A stretch of 64,000 bases of DNA from Thermoplasmata archaeon (GCA_015063225.1 SUSU01000003.1:39822-103821); one strand, 5' to 3'; positions 51,099 to 60,157 are shown, numbered from the stretch's first letter. Notes: generated by a model from the letters alone, not told the origin. Program-made: numbers and translations.

Positions 51099-51917
51099 AT
51101 GGACGTCCTGTTCACGTCGGCGGCGGCAGTGTCCGTCATGCTATTGGCCTACGCTTCGGTATGCGACCTCAGATACCGTGAGATAAGCGACACTCCGTGG
51201 CGGTTCATATCCTCGGTGGGTGTGCTGTCGGTAGGCCTAACCGCCCTGCGCGACGGGGCAGGCGTCCTCCCCGTCACGGCATCCGTATCGGCGCTCTTCA
51301 TATTCGGATGCCTGACGGCGGATAAACATCCCCTGATCATGGCTGCGATCTCCGTTCTGTTCCCGTTATCCGCGTACCTGACGGACGCTGATGCGTGGGC
51401 GATGCAGGTCTCACTGTCGCCGGTATTCGTCGTGCTGTTCTACGTTCTGTATCTCTCCGGTGCGGTGACCGGGGGCGCGGACGCGAAATGCCTGATGTCT
51501 CTGTCGATTATGTTCCCCGCGTCCTTCGGACCGTTGTTCTCGGGTCATGCCGATCCCGGCATCATGGGGTTCCTGTTCCCGCCCCCGGTACAGGTCCTGT
51601 TCATGTCCTGCCTGATCACAGTGGTGGCCGGAGGGGCATGGATATTGTATAAACGTAGAAGTCTGGCTCTTCCGTTATCGGCGGATTACAGGATACCTAT
51701 CGAGGAGGCACGCAGGAGCCATGTGTGGGTTATGGAGGACGTGTCGGAGGGACGGATAATCAGGACCGACAGATCCGAGGACAGGGACGGGGTGTGCGAC
51801 AGGCTGGAGGCTTACGGGGCGGAGGACGTGCTGGTCTCCCCCATGTTCCCGTTCATCGTACCGATAACCGCGTCTGTGGCGGTACTGCTCCTCACAGGCT
51901 GTCCGCTCATCTCCTGA
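51099..51917 (+). CDS. A24-family prepilin/preflagellin peptidase
   Basis: A membrane aspartyl protease that removes class III signal peptides from archaeal pilins or archaellins. The two catalytic Asp residues are in VCDLRYREISD (about residue 22) and TGGADAKCL (about 129), the second a GxGD-type motif. About six helices are visible. 272 residues, with a C-terminal soluble part of about 60 residues before a last helix. No pilin gene is nearby. The 3' end overlaps the convergent radical SAM gene by 11 bases. Confidence 0.8.
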   Translation: MDVLFTSAAAVSVMLLAYASVCDLRYREISDTPWRFISSVGVLSVGLTALRDGAGVLPVTASVSALFIFGCLTADKHPLIMAAISVLFPLSAYLTDADAWAMQVSLSPVFVVLFYVLYLSGAVTGGADAKCLMSLSIMFPASFGPLFSGHADPGIMGFLFPPPVQVLFMSCLITVVAGGAWILYKRRSLALPLSADYRIPIEEARRSHVWVMEDVSEGRIIRTDRSEDRDGVCDRLEAYGAEDVLVSPMFPFIVPITASVAVLLLTGCPLIS

Positions 51918-52920
51918 AGTACAGGCGCTCCCCGCAGGCGGCGCAGCGGTTCCCGTGGAGTCCGACCACTTCGACGTGGTACCCCGTCCTCCTGACGACG
52001 ACCGCCCCGCATTCGGGGCAGTAGGTGTCGTTGCCGTCGTCGGACATGATGTTGCCCACATAGGCGTAGTTGAGTCCGTTGTCCTCCGCGGTCTTGAGGC
52101 ACATGTCGAGCGTGTCCTCCGGCGTGAGGGGGATGTCGACCATGTTGTAATCCGGGTGGAAACGCGTGAAATGCACGGGTACGTCGGGCGAGAGGGAGTC
52201 CCTCACCCAGAGGACGAAGTTGCGGATGTCCGACGGGTCGTCGTTGAGTCCGGGGATTACCAGATAGGTGAGTTCCAGGTGGACACCGGCCTTGAACACG
52301 GTCTCACAGGTCTCCTTGACGGCCTCCAGGGACCCGCCGCAGTATTTGGTGTAGAACTCCTGGTCGAAAGCCTTCACGTCGATGTTCATGGCCTTCGTTA
52401 TCCTGCAGAACCTCTCGGCGCATTCCCTGGTCATCATGCCGTTGGTCACCAGGATTATGTCGAGCTCCGGATCGGCCTCGGCGACATCCTCGATGTACTC
52501 GAGCCAGATGGAGGGTTCGTTGTACGTGAACGCTATCGTTCCGAGCCTCTGCTGGTGGCACAGCCCCACGAGGTCCTCGGGGGATTTGTAGGTGGTGCGC
52601 TTCTTGCCGATGGGGGACATCGATATCGAGTAGTTCTGACAGAACTCGCAGTGCAGGTTGCATCCGATGCCTCCCACTGAGAACACGGACGTCCCGGGTT
52701 TGTAGTGGTAGAGGGGTTTCTTCTCCATCGGGTCCACAGCGAGGGAGGAAACCCTCCCGTAGTTGTAGGCCACGAGGGTGCCGTCGTTGTTGCGGCGGGA
52801 GCTGCAGGCCCCGAACCCGTCGGGTTCGATGCGGCAGCGGCGGGGGCAGAGGTCGCAGACCACCTTGTCGCCCTCGGCATGCCACAGCTCGGCCGGGTGG
52901 TTGGGATTAATAAACGCCAT
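51907..52920 (-). CDS. AmmeMemoRadiSam-system radical SAM enzyme
   Basis: A radical SAM protein with the cluster motif CNLHCEFC (about residues 83-90), preceded by the family's N-terminal CDLCPRRCRI and the segment DPMEKKPLYHYKPG. C-terminal Cys pairs (CPECGAVV, CAACGERL) suggest a zinc ribbon. 337 residues. The family accompanies AMMECR1 and Memo proteins in many archaea; the chemical role is unknown, and the partner genes are not in the window. Its start overlaps the thiL end by 14 bases. Confidence 0.9.
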   Translation of the reverse strand: MAFINPNHPAELWHAEGDKVVCDLCPRRCRIEPDGFGACSSRRNNDGTLVAYNYGRVSSLAVDPMEKKPLYHYKPGTSVFSVGGIGCNLHCEFCQNYSISMSPIGKKRTTYKSPEDLVGLCHQQRLGTIAFTYNEPSIWLEYIEDVAEADPELDIILVTNGMMTRECAERFCRITKAMNIDVKAFDQEFYTKYCGGSLEAVKETCETVFKAGVHLELTYLVIPGLNDDPSDIRNFVLWVRDSLSPDVPVHFTRFHPDYNMVDIPLTPEDTLDMCLKTAEDNGLNYAYVGNIMSDDGNDTYCPECGAVVVRRTGYHVEVVGLHGNRCAACGERLYFRR

Positions 52921-53854
52921 GGCCCAGAGCCTCCTCCTTTCCGTCGCAGCGGATGAACGCCTCCCTGCCGTTGTCGACGGTCCCGATTATCGAGAACGGG
53001 ACACCCTGACGGTAGATGTCCTCTATCCTCTCCTTCTTGAAAGTGAAAAGCAGTTCGTATTCCCCTCCCCAGCGCAGGACGGCATCGTGCACATCTTTCC
53101 TCAGGAGGTTGCAGATCTCCTCGACGTTCTCGCCGATCGGGAGGAACTCCCACTCGAGGATCATGCCCGCATGCGAACGGGTGCATATCTCGGCGGCGGC
53201 CGTCGCGAGACCGTCGGACAGGTCGATGCAGGATGTGACCGCGCCCGATTCGGCCAGTTTGATGCCCTCTGAGACGCGGGGGACCGGTACGTAAAGGGAG
53301 AAACGCTCGTCGTCGGCCTCGATGTCCGTGCCGAGGCTGTAGAATCCGGCCGCCGGATTGCCCAGCGGGCCGGTCACGGCGACTATGTCCCCGGGCTGTG
53401 CGCCGGAGCGGGTCATGGGTTCGCGGCCCTCCATCTGGCCGATGGCGGTGCCCGCCACGGAGAGCTCTCCGGGTTTGGTGTCACCGCCGACGATCTCCGT
53501 CTCGGCGAACTCGCAGCACTGATCGATGCCGCTCACGATATCCAGGAGGTCCGCGACCTCCATATCGTCGGGGGCGGTTATCGACGGAAGGAAACCGGTG
53601 GGTCTAGCGCCCATGGCGGCGAGGTCGCTGAAGCATACCGCCGCGGAGGTCCATCCGAAACGTTCGTAGCCCATGCCTTCGGGCATGTGGCGGGAGGCGC
53701 CGACTATGTCCGTGCAGACGACGGCATCCCCCTTGCAGCGGAGGACGGCGGCATCGTCTCCGATGCCGATGCGTGTGGACTTCGAACGGGTCCGCGCGAC
53801 GTTGGAGATGAGCCTTACAAGCTCCTTTTCCCCGGTTTCCCCCACTGAGGTCAT
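52907..53854 (-). CDS. thiL: Thiamine-monophosphate kinase
   Basis: Phosphorylates thiamine monophosphate to the diphosphate cofactor. Seen: GIGDDAAVL (about residues 31-39), CFSDLAAMGARPTGFL, GGDTKPGELSVAGTAIG, CIDLSDGLATAAAEI. 315 residues, normal. Ends in TAA. It supplies the cofactor used by both acetolactate synthases in the window. It is coupled to the radical SAM gene by overlap. Confidence 0.93.
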   Translation of the reverse strand: MTSVGETGEKELVRLISNVARTRSKSTRIGIGDDAAVLRCKGDAVVCTDIVGASRHMPEGMGYERFGWTSAAVCFSDLAAMGARPTGFLPSITAPDDMEVADLLDIVSGIDQCCEFAETEIVGGDTKPGELSVAGTAIGQMEGREPMTRSGAQPGDIVAVTGPLGNPAAGFYSLGTDIEADDERFSLYVPVPRVSEGIKLAESGAVTSCIDLSDGLATAAAEICTRSHAGMILEWEFLPIGENVEEICNLLRKDVHDAVLRWGGEYELLFTFKKERIEDIYRQGVPFSIIGTVDNGREAFIRCDGKEEALGHGVY

Positions 53855-54056
53855 GGAAAGACAATCGCATCATCCGTTAAAGGATTGTCTTGCGATATCG
53901 GGGATTTGGACATCGTGAGTTTCTTTCGATCCTGTGTTGTTTTTGAATCGATTGGGCGTACTTCACAAATGATGATGCTATGAGCCAGTCATTGAAAATA
54001 TGTATTAACATATATAACATTATATGTATTATATACTCGTAATGCATACTATATCT
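53855..54056. other. AT-rich spacer upstream of the candidate RNA
   Basis: No gene is supported. The part 53985-54045 is extremely AT-rich for this genome and holds several TATA-like elements; TTATATACT at 54029-54037 faces rightwards and would start a transcript near 54057. Confidence 0.5.
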
Positions 54057-54255
54057 TGAAGACAAGGCAACACGGGACGACGGTTCCCGGAGGCCGAGAC
54101 CTGAATACAGTCGGGCGGACTCCCGAAAGGGGGGATGAGGCCCTTCTGTCGGATCAGGTTCGGTTTCACCGCAAGTGCCTCCCTCCCCCTGCGGGGGCCT
54201 CCCCCGCATCTCTCTGCTGGGCTCAAGGGCAGCGCGGGCCCCGCTGCCCGTGCGC
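54057..54255 (+). ncRNA. Candidate structured non-coding RNA
   Basis: A GC-rich stretch of about 200 bases begins where the upstream TATA box predicts a transcript start, and ends just before a second TATA box, that of larA. Stems: 54094-54104 with 54154-54163 (10 bp, one bulge), inside it a GAAA-capped hairpin at 54120-54133; 54190-54197 with 54201-54208; 54227-54234 with 54242-54249. No reading frame shows protein-like content. I could not match it to SRP RNA, RNase P RNA or a named riboswitch. The strand rests on the promoter. Confidence 0.5.
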
Positions 54256-54260
54256 GCGCA

Positions 54261-54271
54261 TCTTTATAAGG
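54261..54271 (+). promoter_or_regulatory. TATA box of larA operon
   Basis: TCTTTATAAGG, predicting a transcript start near 54290, about 10 bases before the larA ATG. Confidence 0.65.
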
Positions 54272-54299
54272 AAATACGCGTACCCGCGGGACGGTAACA

Positions 54300-55550
54300 A
54301 TGATCGTCGAGGTCAAGTACGGCAGGGACGGCAGCATGAAGGCCGAGATCCCCGAGAGCAACTACATCGGTACCTACTATCCGAACGACGTCGTCTGCGG
54401 AGACGCCGCCGCGGAGATCGGTAAGTCGCTGGACGCACCTATCGAATCCGAGCCCCTGGAGAAGTTCCTGGAGGGAGGGAAGGACATCGTCTTCATCGTC
54501 AACGACGGTACCCGTCCCACCCCCACCGCCATGGTCCTCGATGCCCTGGAGTCCAGGATGGACCTGAGGGTGCCCCGCTACCTCATTGCCACCGGGACCC
54601 ACCGCGCCCCCACCGAGGAGGAGTACCGCAACATCTTCGGCAGGCACCTCGATGCCCTCAGGGACCGCATCGTCGTCCACGACGCGAAGACCAGCGAGTG
54701 CGTCAACCTCGGGACCTCGAAGAACGGCACCCCCATGGAGGTCAACAGGATCGCCGTGGACGCCGACCGTCTCGTCATCATCACCAGCGTCGAGCCCCAC
54801 TACTTCGCCGGATGGACCGGCGGGAGGAAGTCCTTCCTCCCCGGAGTCGCATCCTACCGCACCGTCGAGGCCAACCACAAGATGGCCGTCGGTATGGAGG
54901 CGCAGGCCCTCGCCCTCAAGGGCAACCCCGTCCACGAGGATATGATGGACGCCCTCGAGGTCGTGAAGGGCAAGAGGATATTCTCCATACAGACCGTCCT
55001 CGACCGCCACCACGGGATCTACAAGGTCGCCAGCGGCGAGCTCAACGCCGCCTTCGCACAGGCCGTCAAGTGGGGTGAGGAGGTCTTCATCGTCCCCATC
55101 CCCGAGAAGGCCGACATCGTCATCTCCGTCGCGCCCTATCCCATGGACGTCGACCTCTACCAGTCGCAGAAGGCCCTCGACAACGGGAAGTGGGCCCTGA
55201 AGGAGGGCGGCACCATCATCATGGTGTCCAAGTGCCGCGAGGGCATCGGTTCCGATGCCTTCCTCAAGCAGCTCTCCACCTCGAAGGACCCCAAGCAGGT
55301 CGTCGAGAACATCAGGAAGGAGTACAAGCTCGGATACCACAAGGCCGCGAAGATGGCCGAGATCGCCATCTGGGCGAAGGTCTGCTGCGTCACCGACCTC
55401 GACCCCGCCCTCATCTCCGGCGCCAACATGACCCCCTACAAGACCCTCGCGGACGCCGTCTCCGACGCCCTCAAGGCCAACCCCGCCGCCCGCATCATCG
55501 TCCTCGCGGAAGGAAGCGTCACCATCCCCAGACCCCCGGAGGGAGCCTGA
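54300..55550 (+). CDS. LarA-like (DUF2088) nickel-dependent racemase family protein
   Basis: 416 residues of the lactate racemase LarA superfamily: VNDGTRPTPTAMVLDAL (about residues 67-83), LIATGTHRAPTEEEY (about 97-111), HDAKT, EPHYFAGWTGGRKSFLPG (about 164-181) with the pincer-cofactor Lys region. LarA homologues isomerise 2-hydroxyacids with a nickel-pincer nucleotide; the substrate here is open. The maturation genes larB, larC and larE are not in the window. The stop overlaps the next gene's ATG (TGATG), and the Fe-S partner suggests a redox reaction on the same hydroxyacid. Confidence 0.82.
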   Translation: MIVEVKYGRDGSMKAEIPESNYIGTYYPNDVVCGDAAAEIGKSLDAPIESEPLEKFLEGGKDIVFIVNDGTRPTPTAMVLDALESRMDLRVPRYLIATGTHRAPTEEEYRNIFGRHLDALRDRIVVHDAKTSECVNLGTSKNGTPMEVNRIAVDADRLVIITSVEPHYFAGWTGGRKSFLPGVASYRTVEANHKMAVGMEAQALALKGNPVHEDMMDALEVVKGKRIFSIQTVLDRHHGIYKVASGELNAAFAQAVKWGEEVFIVPIPEKADIVISVAPYPMDVDLYQSQKALDNGKWALKEGGTIIMVSKCREGIGSDAFLKQLSTSKDPKQVVENIRKEYKLGYHKAAKMAEIAIWAKVCCVTDLDPALISGANMTPYKTLADAVSDALKANPAARIIVLAEGSVTIPRPPEGA

Positions 55551-56659
55551 TGGCATCCACCTTCACCCCCGAGAAGATCGAGCAGGTCAGGCAGGCCCTC
55601 ACCACCTGCACCATGTGCGGGTTCTGCAAGAGCGTCTGCCCCTCCTTCAAGGCGATCAACTGGGATACCGACCTGTCCCGCGGAAGGATCGTCATGACCT
55701 ACGGTCTCGCCACCGGCCAGCTGGAGCCCGACGAGTCCGTGATCAAGAGCATGTATACCTGCACCACCTGTGCGGACTGCGTGCGCCGCTGCACCTCCAA
55801 GGTCAAGATCGTCGACATCATCGAGATGTGCCGCTCCGACCTCGTCGCCAACGGGCACATTCTCCCCAAGCACAAGGCGATGTGCGAGGGAATCATGGCA
55901 AACAACAACCCCTTCGGCGAGAAGAAGAGCGTCGTCGAGACCCTCGGGCTCAAGCCCCACAAGGCCGAGGTCGCCTACTTCGCCGGATGCACCGCCACCT
56001 ACCGTGCCACCAAGACCGCCAAGGGCGTCATCTCCATCCTCGACAGGCTCAAGGTCGACTGGACCGGCGTGGACGAGGTCTGCTGCGGATCCGTCATGGG
56101 CCGCGTCGGATGGAACGAGGAGGACCAGCTCAGCCTCATGAAGAGGAACGTGGACGCCATCGCGTCCCTGGGCGTCAAGACCCTCGTGCTCTCCTGCGCC
56201 GGATGCTACCGCATGTTCAAGGTCGAGTACCCCAAGCACGTGGAGGTGCCCTTCGAGGTCCTGCACATCACCGAGTTCCTCGCCAAGCAGAAGCTCCCCC
56301 TCAAGCCCCTCACCGGCGTCACAGTCACCTACCACGACCCCTGCCACCTCGGCCGCCACTGCGGAGTGTACGACGCTCCCAGGGAGGTCATCAGGCAGTT
56401 CCCCGGAGTGGACTTCAAGGAGATGCAGTACAACCGCCAGTTCAGCCACTGCTGCGGCGGCGGAGGCGGTGTGAGGGCCGCGTTCCCCGAGGTCGCCGGA
56501 CAGATCGCCGACACCAGGATTGCCGAGGCGGACTTCGCGGACATCATCATCACGACCTGTCCGTTCTGCGTCACCAACCTCGGTGCACAGGCCGCTCTCG
56601 TCAAGGACGGTCCGAGGGTCGTCGACCTGGTGGAGCTCATCGAGGAGCACCTTTGCTGA
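55550..56659 (+). CDS. Fe-S oxidoreductase of the HdrD/GlpC/LutA type
   Basis: 369 residues. Two N-terminal [4Fe-4S] motifs, CTMCGFCKSVCP (about 17-28) and CTTCADCVRRC (about 73-83), are followed by two CCG domains: CCGSVMGR with CAGC (about 180-222) and DPCHLGRHCGVYD with HCCGGGGGVR (about 263-312). This is the architecture of heterodisulfide reductase subunit D and of the Fe-S subunits of glycolate/glycerophosphate dehydrogenases. It is coupled to larA, so electron transfer in 2-hydroxyacid oxidation is as plausible as a heterodisulfide role. The folP start overlaps its end. Confidence 0.85.
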   Translation: MASTFTPEKIEQVRQALTTCTMCGFCKSVCPSFKAINWDTDLSRGRIVMTYGLATGQLEPDESVIKSMYTCTTCADCVRRCTSKVKIVDIIEMCRSDLVANGHILPKHKAMCEGIMANNNPFGEKKSVVETLGLKPHKAEVAYFAGCTATYRATKTAKGVISILDRLKVDWTGVDEVCCGSVMGRVGWNEEDQLSLMKRNVDAIASLGVKTLVLSCAGCYRMFKVEYPKHVEVPFEVLHITEFLAKQKLPLKPLTGVTVTYHDPCHLGRHCGVYDAPREVIRQFPGVDFKEMQYNRQFSHCCGGGGGVRAAFPEVAGQIADTRIAEADFADIIITTCPFCVTNLGAQAALVKDGPRVVDLVELIEEHLC

Positions 56660-57444
56660 GCGCTTCCTCCCTCAGGCGCAACGGCAGCCGCCCGCGTGTC
56701 ATGGGGATACTGAACGTCACCCCCGATTCGTTCTCGGACGGCGGACGCTATGTCTCCGCCGAGGATGCCGTCAGGCATGCATTCGAGATGATCGATGAGG
56801 GCGCAGACATCATCGACATCGGTGGGGAGTCCACCCGTCCCGGTGCCAGCCCCGTATCGGAAAAAGAGGAGCTGGCTCGTATCGTGCCCGTTCTGAAGGA
56901 ACTCGTCCCCCGCATCGGTGTCCCGGTCTCCGTGGACACGATGAAGGCCTCCGTCGCCCGCGAGTGCATCGGTCTCGGAGCATCGATTATAAACGACGTG
57001 AGCTCGCTCTCGGATCCCGGGATGGCCCCCGCCGCCGCGGAGCTCGGGGTGCCGCTGGTCCTCATGAGCAGTTACGGGAACCCTTCGACATTCCGCACGA
57101 ACTTCATCCCCGGCGATGCCGTGGAGTATGCATGCGGCCGTCTGCAGTTCCTTATAGGCACTGCACACGATGCCGGTGTCGGCGACGACATGATCATCAT
57201 CGATCCCGGGGCGGGTTTCGGCACCGACGACATCCAGGCGATGGACCTCCTCAGGAACTCATCGAGGTTCTCGTTCGGGCGGTATCCCGTTCTCGTGGGG
57301 CCGTCCAGGAAAAGATTCCTCCGGCATTGGTATCCGGAGATGGATCCCGACTCGGCGACGGACGAGGCCTGCCGTGCCGCCGTTTCCGGCGGCGCCGACA
57401 TCCTCCGCGTCCATGCGCCGGGTCGGTTGAAAGGTTTGTTCTGA
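56653..57444 (+). CDS. folP: Dihydropteroate synthase
   Basis: Joins a pterin pyrophosphate to p-aminobenzoate or a related arylamine, a step of folate or methanopterin synthesis. Seen: MGILNVTPDSFSDGG, DIGGESTRPGAS, SVDTMKASVA, INDVSSL, PGAGFGTDD, VGPSRKRFL. 263 residues from TTG 56653, which follows GAGGAG by 5 bases and overlaps the previous stop; ATG 56701 would remove the strand before MGILN. Whether the product is folate or methanopterin cannot be told. Confidence 0.92.
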   Translation: MLSASSLRRNGSRPRVMGILNVTPDSFSDGGRYVSAEDAVRHAFEMIDEGADIIDIGGESTRPGASPVSEKEELARIVPVLKELVPRIGVPVSVDTMKASVARECIGLGASIINDVSSLSDPGMAPAAAELGVPLVLMSSYGNPSTFRTNFIPGDAVEYACGRLQFLIGTAHDAGVGDDMIIIDPGAGFGTDDIQAMDLLRNSSRFSFGRYPVLVGPSRKRFLRHWYPEMDPDSATDEACRAAVSGGADILRVHAPGRLKGLF

Positions 57445-58305
57445 TCAGGATTCCTTATCCTTCTCTTCTTTATCGGCCTCTGCAGGGGCGTTTACCTCGG
57501 CATTGTCAGCTGTTTCGGCGGATTCATCCTCTGATTCATCTTCCGCCTCGGTCTCTACCGCAGCTGCGACGGCTGCATTCTCCGCCTTTTCAGCCTCTTT
57601 AGCATTCTTCTCGGCTTCCTTGGCGGCCTTCTTCTCAGCCTTCTTCGCTTCCTTTTCCGCTTTCTTCTCAGCCTTCTTGGCGTCCTTCTCGTCGGCCTCG
57701 TCATCCTCCCTGTCCTGCTGCCTAAGGACGGCCTCGGTGTGCCTCCTCCTGGCGCCGAGGAACTCGGCGACGGGGATGATCAGGCAGAGCAGCAGGATGA
57801 TGTCCAGTAGCTTGATGAGGGGCTCGAGGTTGACGGTGAAGCTCTCGAGGCCGACTCCGCTCATTCCTCCGGACATCCCGGAGAGCTCCACGAAGTCGAT
57901 GTCGCCTGCGGACATGACGAAGATGTGCAGGAACAGGAGTACGGCGAGGATCTTGATGATTCCGAAGGCCATGCGGCCGACGGTTCCCAGACCGAAGTAT
58001 ACTCCGACGTTGCCGATGATGAGGACCGGCAGATACGCGATGAGCGCGGTGAGGATGACTCCTCCGGGCTTCAGGTACTCCTTGATGGTTTCGGGCAGAT
58101 TCTCGAGGTTGATGCTGCCGTGGGTGGCGTAGTCCAGTACGAGACAGATCAGGATGAAGACGATGATGTACTCGATAATCGAGTAAGTGACCTGTTTGAC
58201 GACGCGGGATTTGCTGTTGAGATAATCCGCATCCTCCCTCTTGAGGCGCTTCTCTATCCTTTCTTCTATCCTGGCACGTTTCTCTTCAGCGGTCTCCTTG
58301 CTCAT
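57445..58305 (-). CDS. Membrane protein with long charged tail
   Basis: 286 residues. A basic N-terminus (1-40) precedes four membrane helices (about 42-195), one loop being Met/Gly/Ser-rich (LSGMSGGMSGVG). The last 90 residues are repeats of Lys-Ala-Glu type (AEKKAEKEAKKAEKKA) followed by an acidic Ala/Glu stretch, probably a long cytoplasmic helix and a disordered end. I know no family. It starts on the last base of the upstream gene's stop region, so the two are coupled. Low-complexity tail makes homology claims unsafe. Confidence 0.7.
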   Translation of the reverse strand: MSKETAEEKRARIEERIEKRLKREDADYLNSKSRVVKQVTYSIIEYIIVFILICLVLDYATHGSINLENLPETIKEYLKPGGVILTALIAYLPVLIIGNVGVYFGLGTVGRMAFGIIKILAVLLFLHIFVMSAGDIDFVELSGMSGGMSGVGLESFTVNLEPLIKLLDIILLLCLIIPVAEFLGARRRHTEAVLRQQDREDDEADEKDAKKAEKKAEKEAKKAEKKAAKEAEKNAKEAEKAENAAVAAAVETEAEDESEDESAETADNAEVNAPAEADKEEKDKES

Positions 58306-59162
58306 CAGGATCCCTCCGGGAAGAACGTCTCGAGCGATTTCACGAGGGTCTCTGCTTGTTCTTTCGTGAGGTGGATGTCATGGGGCCCCTCGCTGTCCGT
58401 GTAGGTGAAGGTCAGACCGTCGTCGGTGATCATGTCCTTGAGCATCTTGTATGCGGTGTCGGTGGTCCCTGCCGCGGTAACCTTGAGAGTTCCGCTGGAG
58501 GGGACCTCTACGGACAGGGTGACGTCGCCGCAGGTGGCGGTGACGTGGTCTCCGAACTCGTCCTCGAACGTATCGACGATCGAGGCGATGAGCGAAGACG
58601 AATCATCGACATCGACGGTGACCGTGGAGGTGTTCCCGGACTGCTCGATGGTGACGTTTCCGTCGGAGACGGTCCCTTCCATGGATATGCCGAGCCCGAG
58701 GTCGAGAAGGGAGGTTCCGTTCCAGTCGAGATATTTGAACTGGATGTTCATGACGATGGGCACGTTGATCTTGCCCTCATCCGACTGGAGGGAACTGGCG
58801 TAGGCCATGAACATCAGTGCGGGGATCTTCTCCTTCTCGAAAGATTTCGTCGCCGTGTCGTTCGCCGGTATGACACCGAAGTCGAAAGTCCCGACGGGCA
58901 TCTTCTTGTCGCCCTTGCCCAGGAACACGTCGATGGTAACATCCTTGATGTCCTGGGGCAGATGGGACGTGATGTACATGGTCGGCAGTCCCAGTACGAG
59001 GTTCATGTCTTCGTCGACTTCGAGGTTGGTGCCCGAGTCATCCATCTCTATGTCGAACGGCGTGTCTATCGTCTTTGGGATGGCGGAATTGAACGTGTCG
59101 TACAGCATGTACGCGCAAATCGCAATCACCACGATGATAGCTAGTAGCTTCGGTGCGTTCAT
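58305..59162 (-). CDS. Membrane-anchored extracellular protein of unknown function
   Basis: 285 residues with one N-terminal membrane helix (about residues 5-22) and a long outside part. Two beta-rich domains look like immunoglobulin-type folds of the archaeal LEA14/DUF-type (about 40-165, with LGLPTMYITSHLPQDIKDV) and a second region of about 100 residues. No catalytic motif. ATG 59162 begins the membrane anchor. It probably forms a complex with the coupled four-helix protein downstream. Confidence 0.65.
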   Translation of the reverse strand: MNAPKLLAIIVVIAICAYMLYDTFNSAIPKTIDTPFDIEMDDSGTNLEVDEDMNLVLGLPTMYITSHLPQDIKDVTIDVFLGKGDKKMPVGTFDFGVIPANDTATKSFEKEKIPALMFMAYASSLQSDEGKINVPIVMNIQFKYLDWNGTSLLDLGLGISMEGTVSDGNVTIEQSGNTSTVTVDVDDSSSLIASIVDTFEDEFGDHVTATCGDVTLSVEVPSSGTLKVTAAGTTDTAYKMLKDMITDDGLTFTYTDSEGPHDIHLTKEQAETLVKSLETFFPEGS

Positions 59163-59207
59163 TGGGTCGTAATCGCTCTTAATTAATAAAACGCCCACGC
59201 AAAAAGT

Positions 59208-59405
59208 TCAGAAGATGAGTCCGAGTGCCAACACTACCACGACGCCGATAATCGCGACCGCGGCCATGGCGATGTCCCTCATCTTCTCAGAGCGGATACG
59301 CTTCTGGTCGGCGTAGTAGCACTCCTCGCAGCAGTATGCCTGATCGAACGGTACTGCATCACCGCAGTAGCGGCAATGGTCGTGATCGGGTAGGGACGGA
59401 TCCAT
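59208..59405 (-). CDS. Small zinc-ribbon membrane protein (DUF2116-like)
   Basis: 65 residues: a zinc-ribbon with CRYCGD and CCEECY (about residues 11-30), a basic linker and one C-terminal membrane helix (AMAAVAIIGVVVVLALGLIF). Such small archaeal proteins are common and of unknown role. It lies 45 bases upstream of the anchored protein on the same strand and may be the first gene of that group. Confidence 0.8.
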   Translation of the reverse strand: MDPSLPDHDHCRYCGDAVPFDQAYCCEECYYADQKRIRSEKMRDIAMAAVAIIGVVVVLALGLIF

Positions 59406-59485
59406 GGTTCCGACGATGCGTTCTTCGTAAAAGACGGTATCGGGTTCGGTGGGGTTTTATCCGCAGCGGGGATACGGAGTAGTGA

Positions 59486-60157
59486 ATGGACGGAACGAAA
59501 GACGGGAAGCGCATCGCATCCGCAAGGGTCCTTATCATCGGAGCGGGGCTGCTCGGGTGCGTTACCGCGGAGGCACTCATAGCCCGCGGCGTACGTCATT
59601 TCGTCATTTTCGACCCGTCCTCCGTCGGTTTCAGGGATGTGGACGGGGAGCACTTCGTCCAGAGCGACGTGGGTTCCCGTTACGCAGCCGAGGTGACCGT
59701 GGCCCGTTTGGTGCCCATGGGGGCATCCTGCACGTATCAGATCGCCGGAGCACAGAAGATCGACGGCTGGAACTTCGAGGCCGTGCTGTGCTGCAATGCT
59801 TCGTACGGCGACAGGATGACCGCCAACATGCGCGTGAGACAGTATCATCTGGCTCTTGTGGACGGCATCGTCTCCGGAAGGCGCGCCAGGGTGCAGACCG
59901 TACTCTCCACGGGCCCCTGTCTCGGGTGTCTCGTCACGAGCCGTTCGTCCGTGGATCCGGGCATCGCGGACCCCGTAACGCTGAAGGAGACCGCGGAGTT
60001 CATGGCGGAAGAGGCGGTGAAGATCATCGCCGGAAGGATGTACGACTGCGTCTCGGGCGTCATCCACATGGAGGACGGGAACAGGGTCGTCCTCAACACG
60101 GGGATCTCCCCGTCATGTCCTTTCCACAGGGACGGGAAATGGCAGAACACACCTTGA
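59486..60157 (+). CDS. ThiF/MoeB (E1-like) family protein, atypical
   Basis: 223 residues with the E1-like nucleotide fold: VLIIGAGLLGCVTAEALIARG (residues about 15-35; loop GAGLLG), an acidic strand end VIFDPSSV, and a zinc-type GPCLGCL (about 150-156) with a later CPFH in place of the usual second CxxC. In active enzymes an Arg finger follows in NLNRQ; here the stretch is DVDGEHFV, and the next conserved Lys is also replaced. So it may bind nucleotide without activating a ubiquitin-like partner. The next gene, 23 bases on, is an MPN-like protein. Confidence 0.7.
   Translation: MDGTKDGKRIASARVLIIGAGLLGCVTAEALIARGVRHFVIFDPSSVGFRDVDGEHFVQSDVGSRYAAEVTVARLVPMGASCTYQIAGAQKIDGWNFEAVLCCNASYGDRMTANMRVRQYHLALVDGIVSGRRARVQTVLSTGPCLGCLVTSRSSVDPGIADPVTLKETAEFMAEEAVKIIAGRMYDCVSGVIHMEDGNRVVLNTGISPSCPFHRDGKWQNTP

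Noticed and set aside
54057..54255. SRP RNA or RNase P RNA
   Set aside because: The SRP helix 8 motif (GGAAG with AGCA) and the RNase P core (GGAAAGTCC, ACAGAA in order) are absent on either strand.
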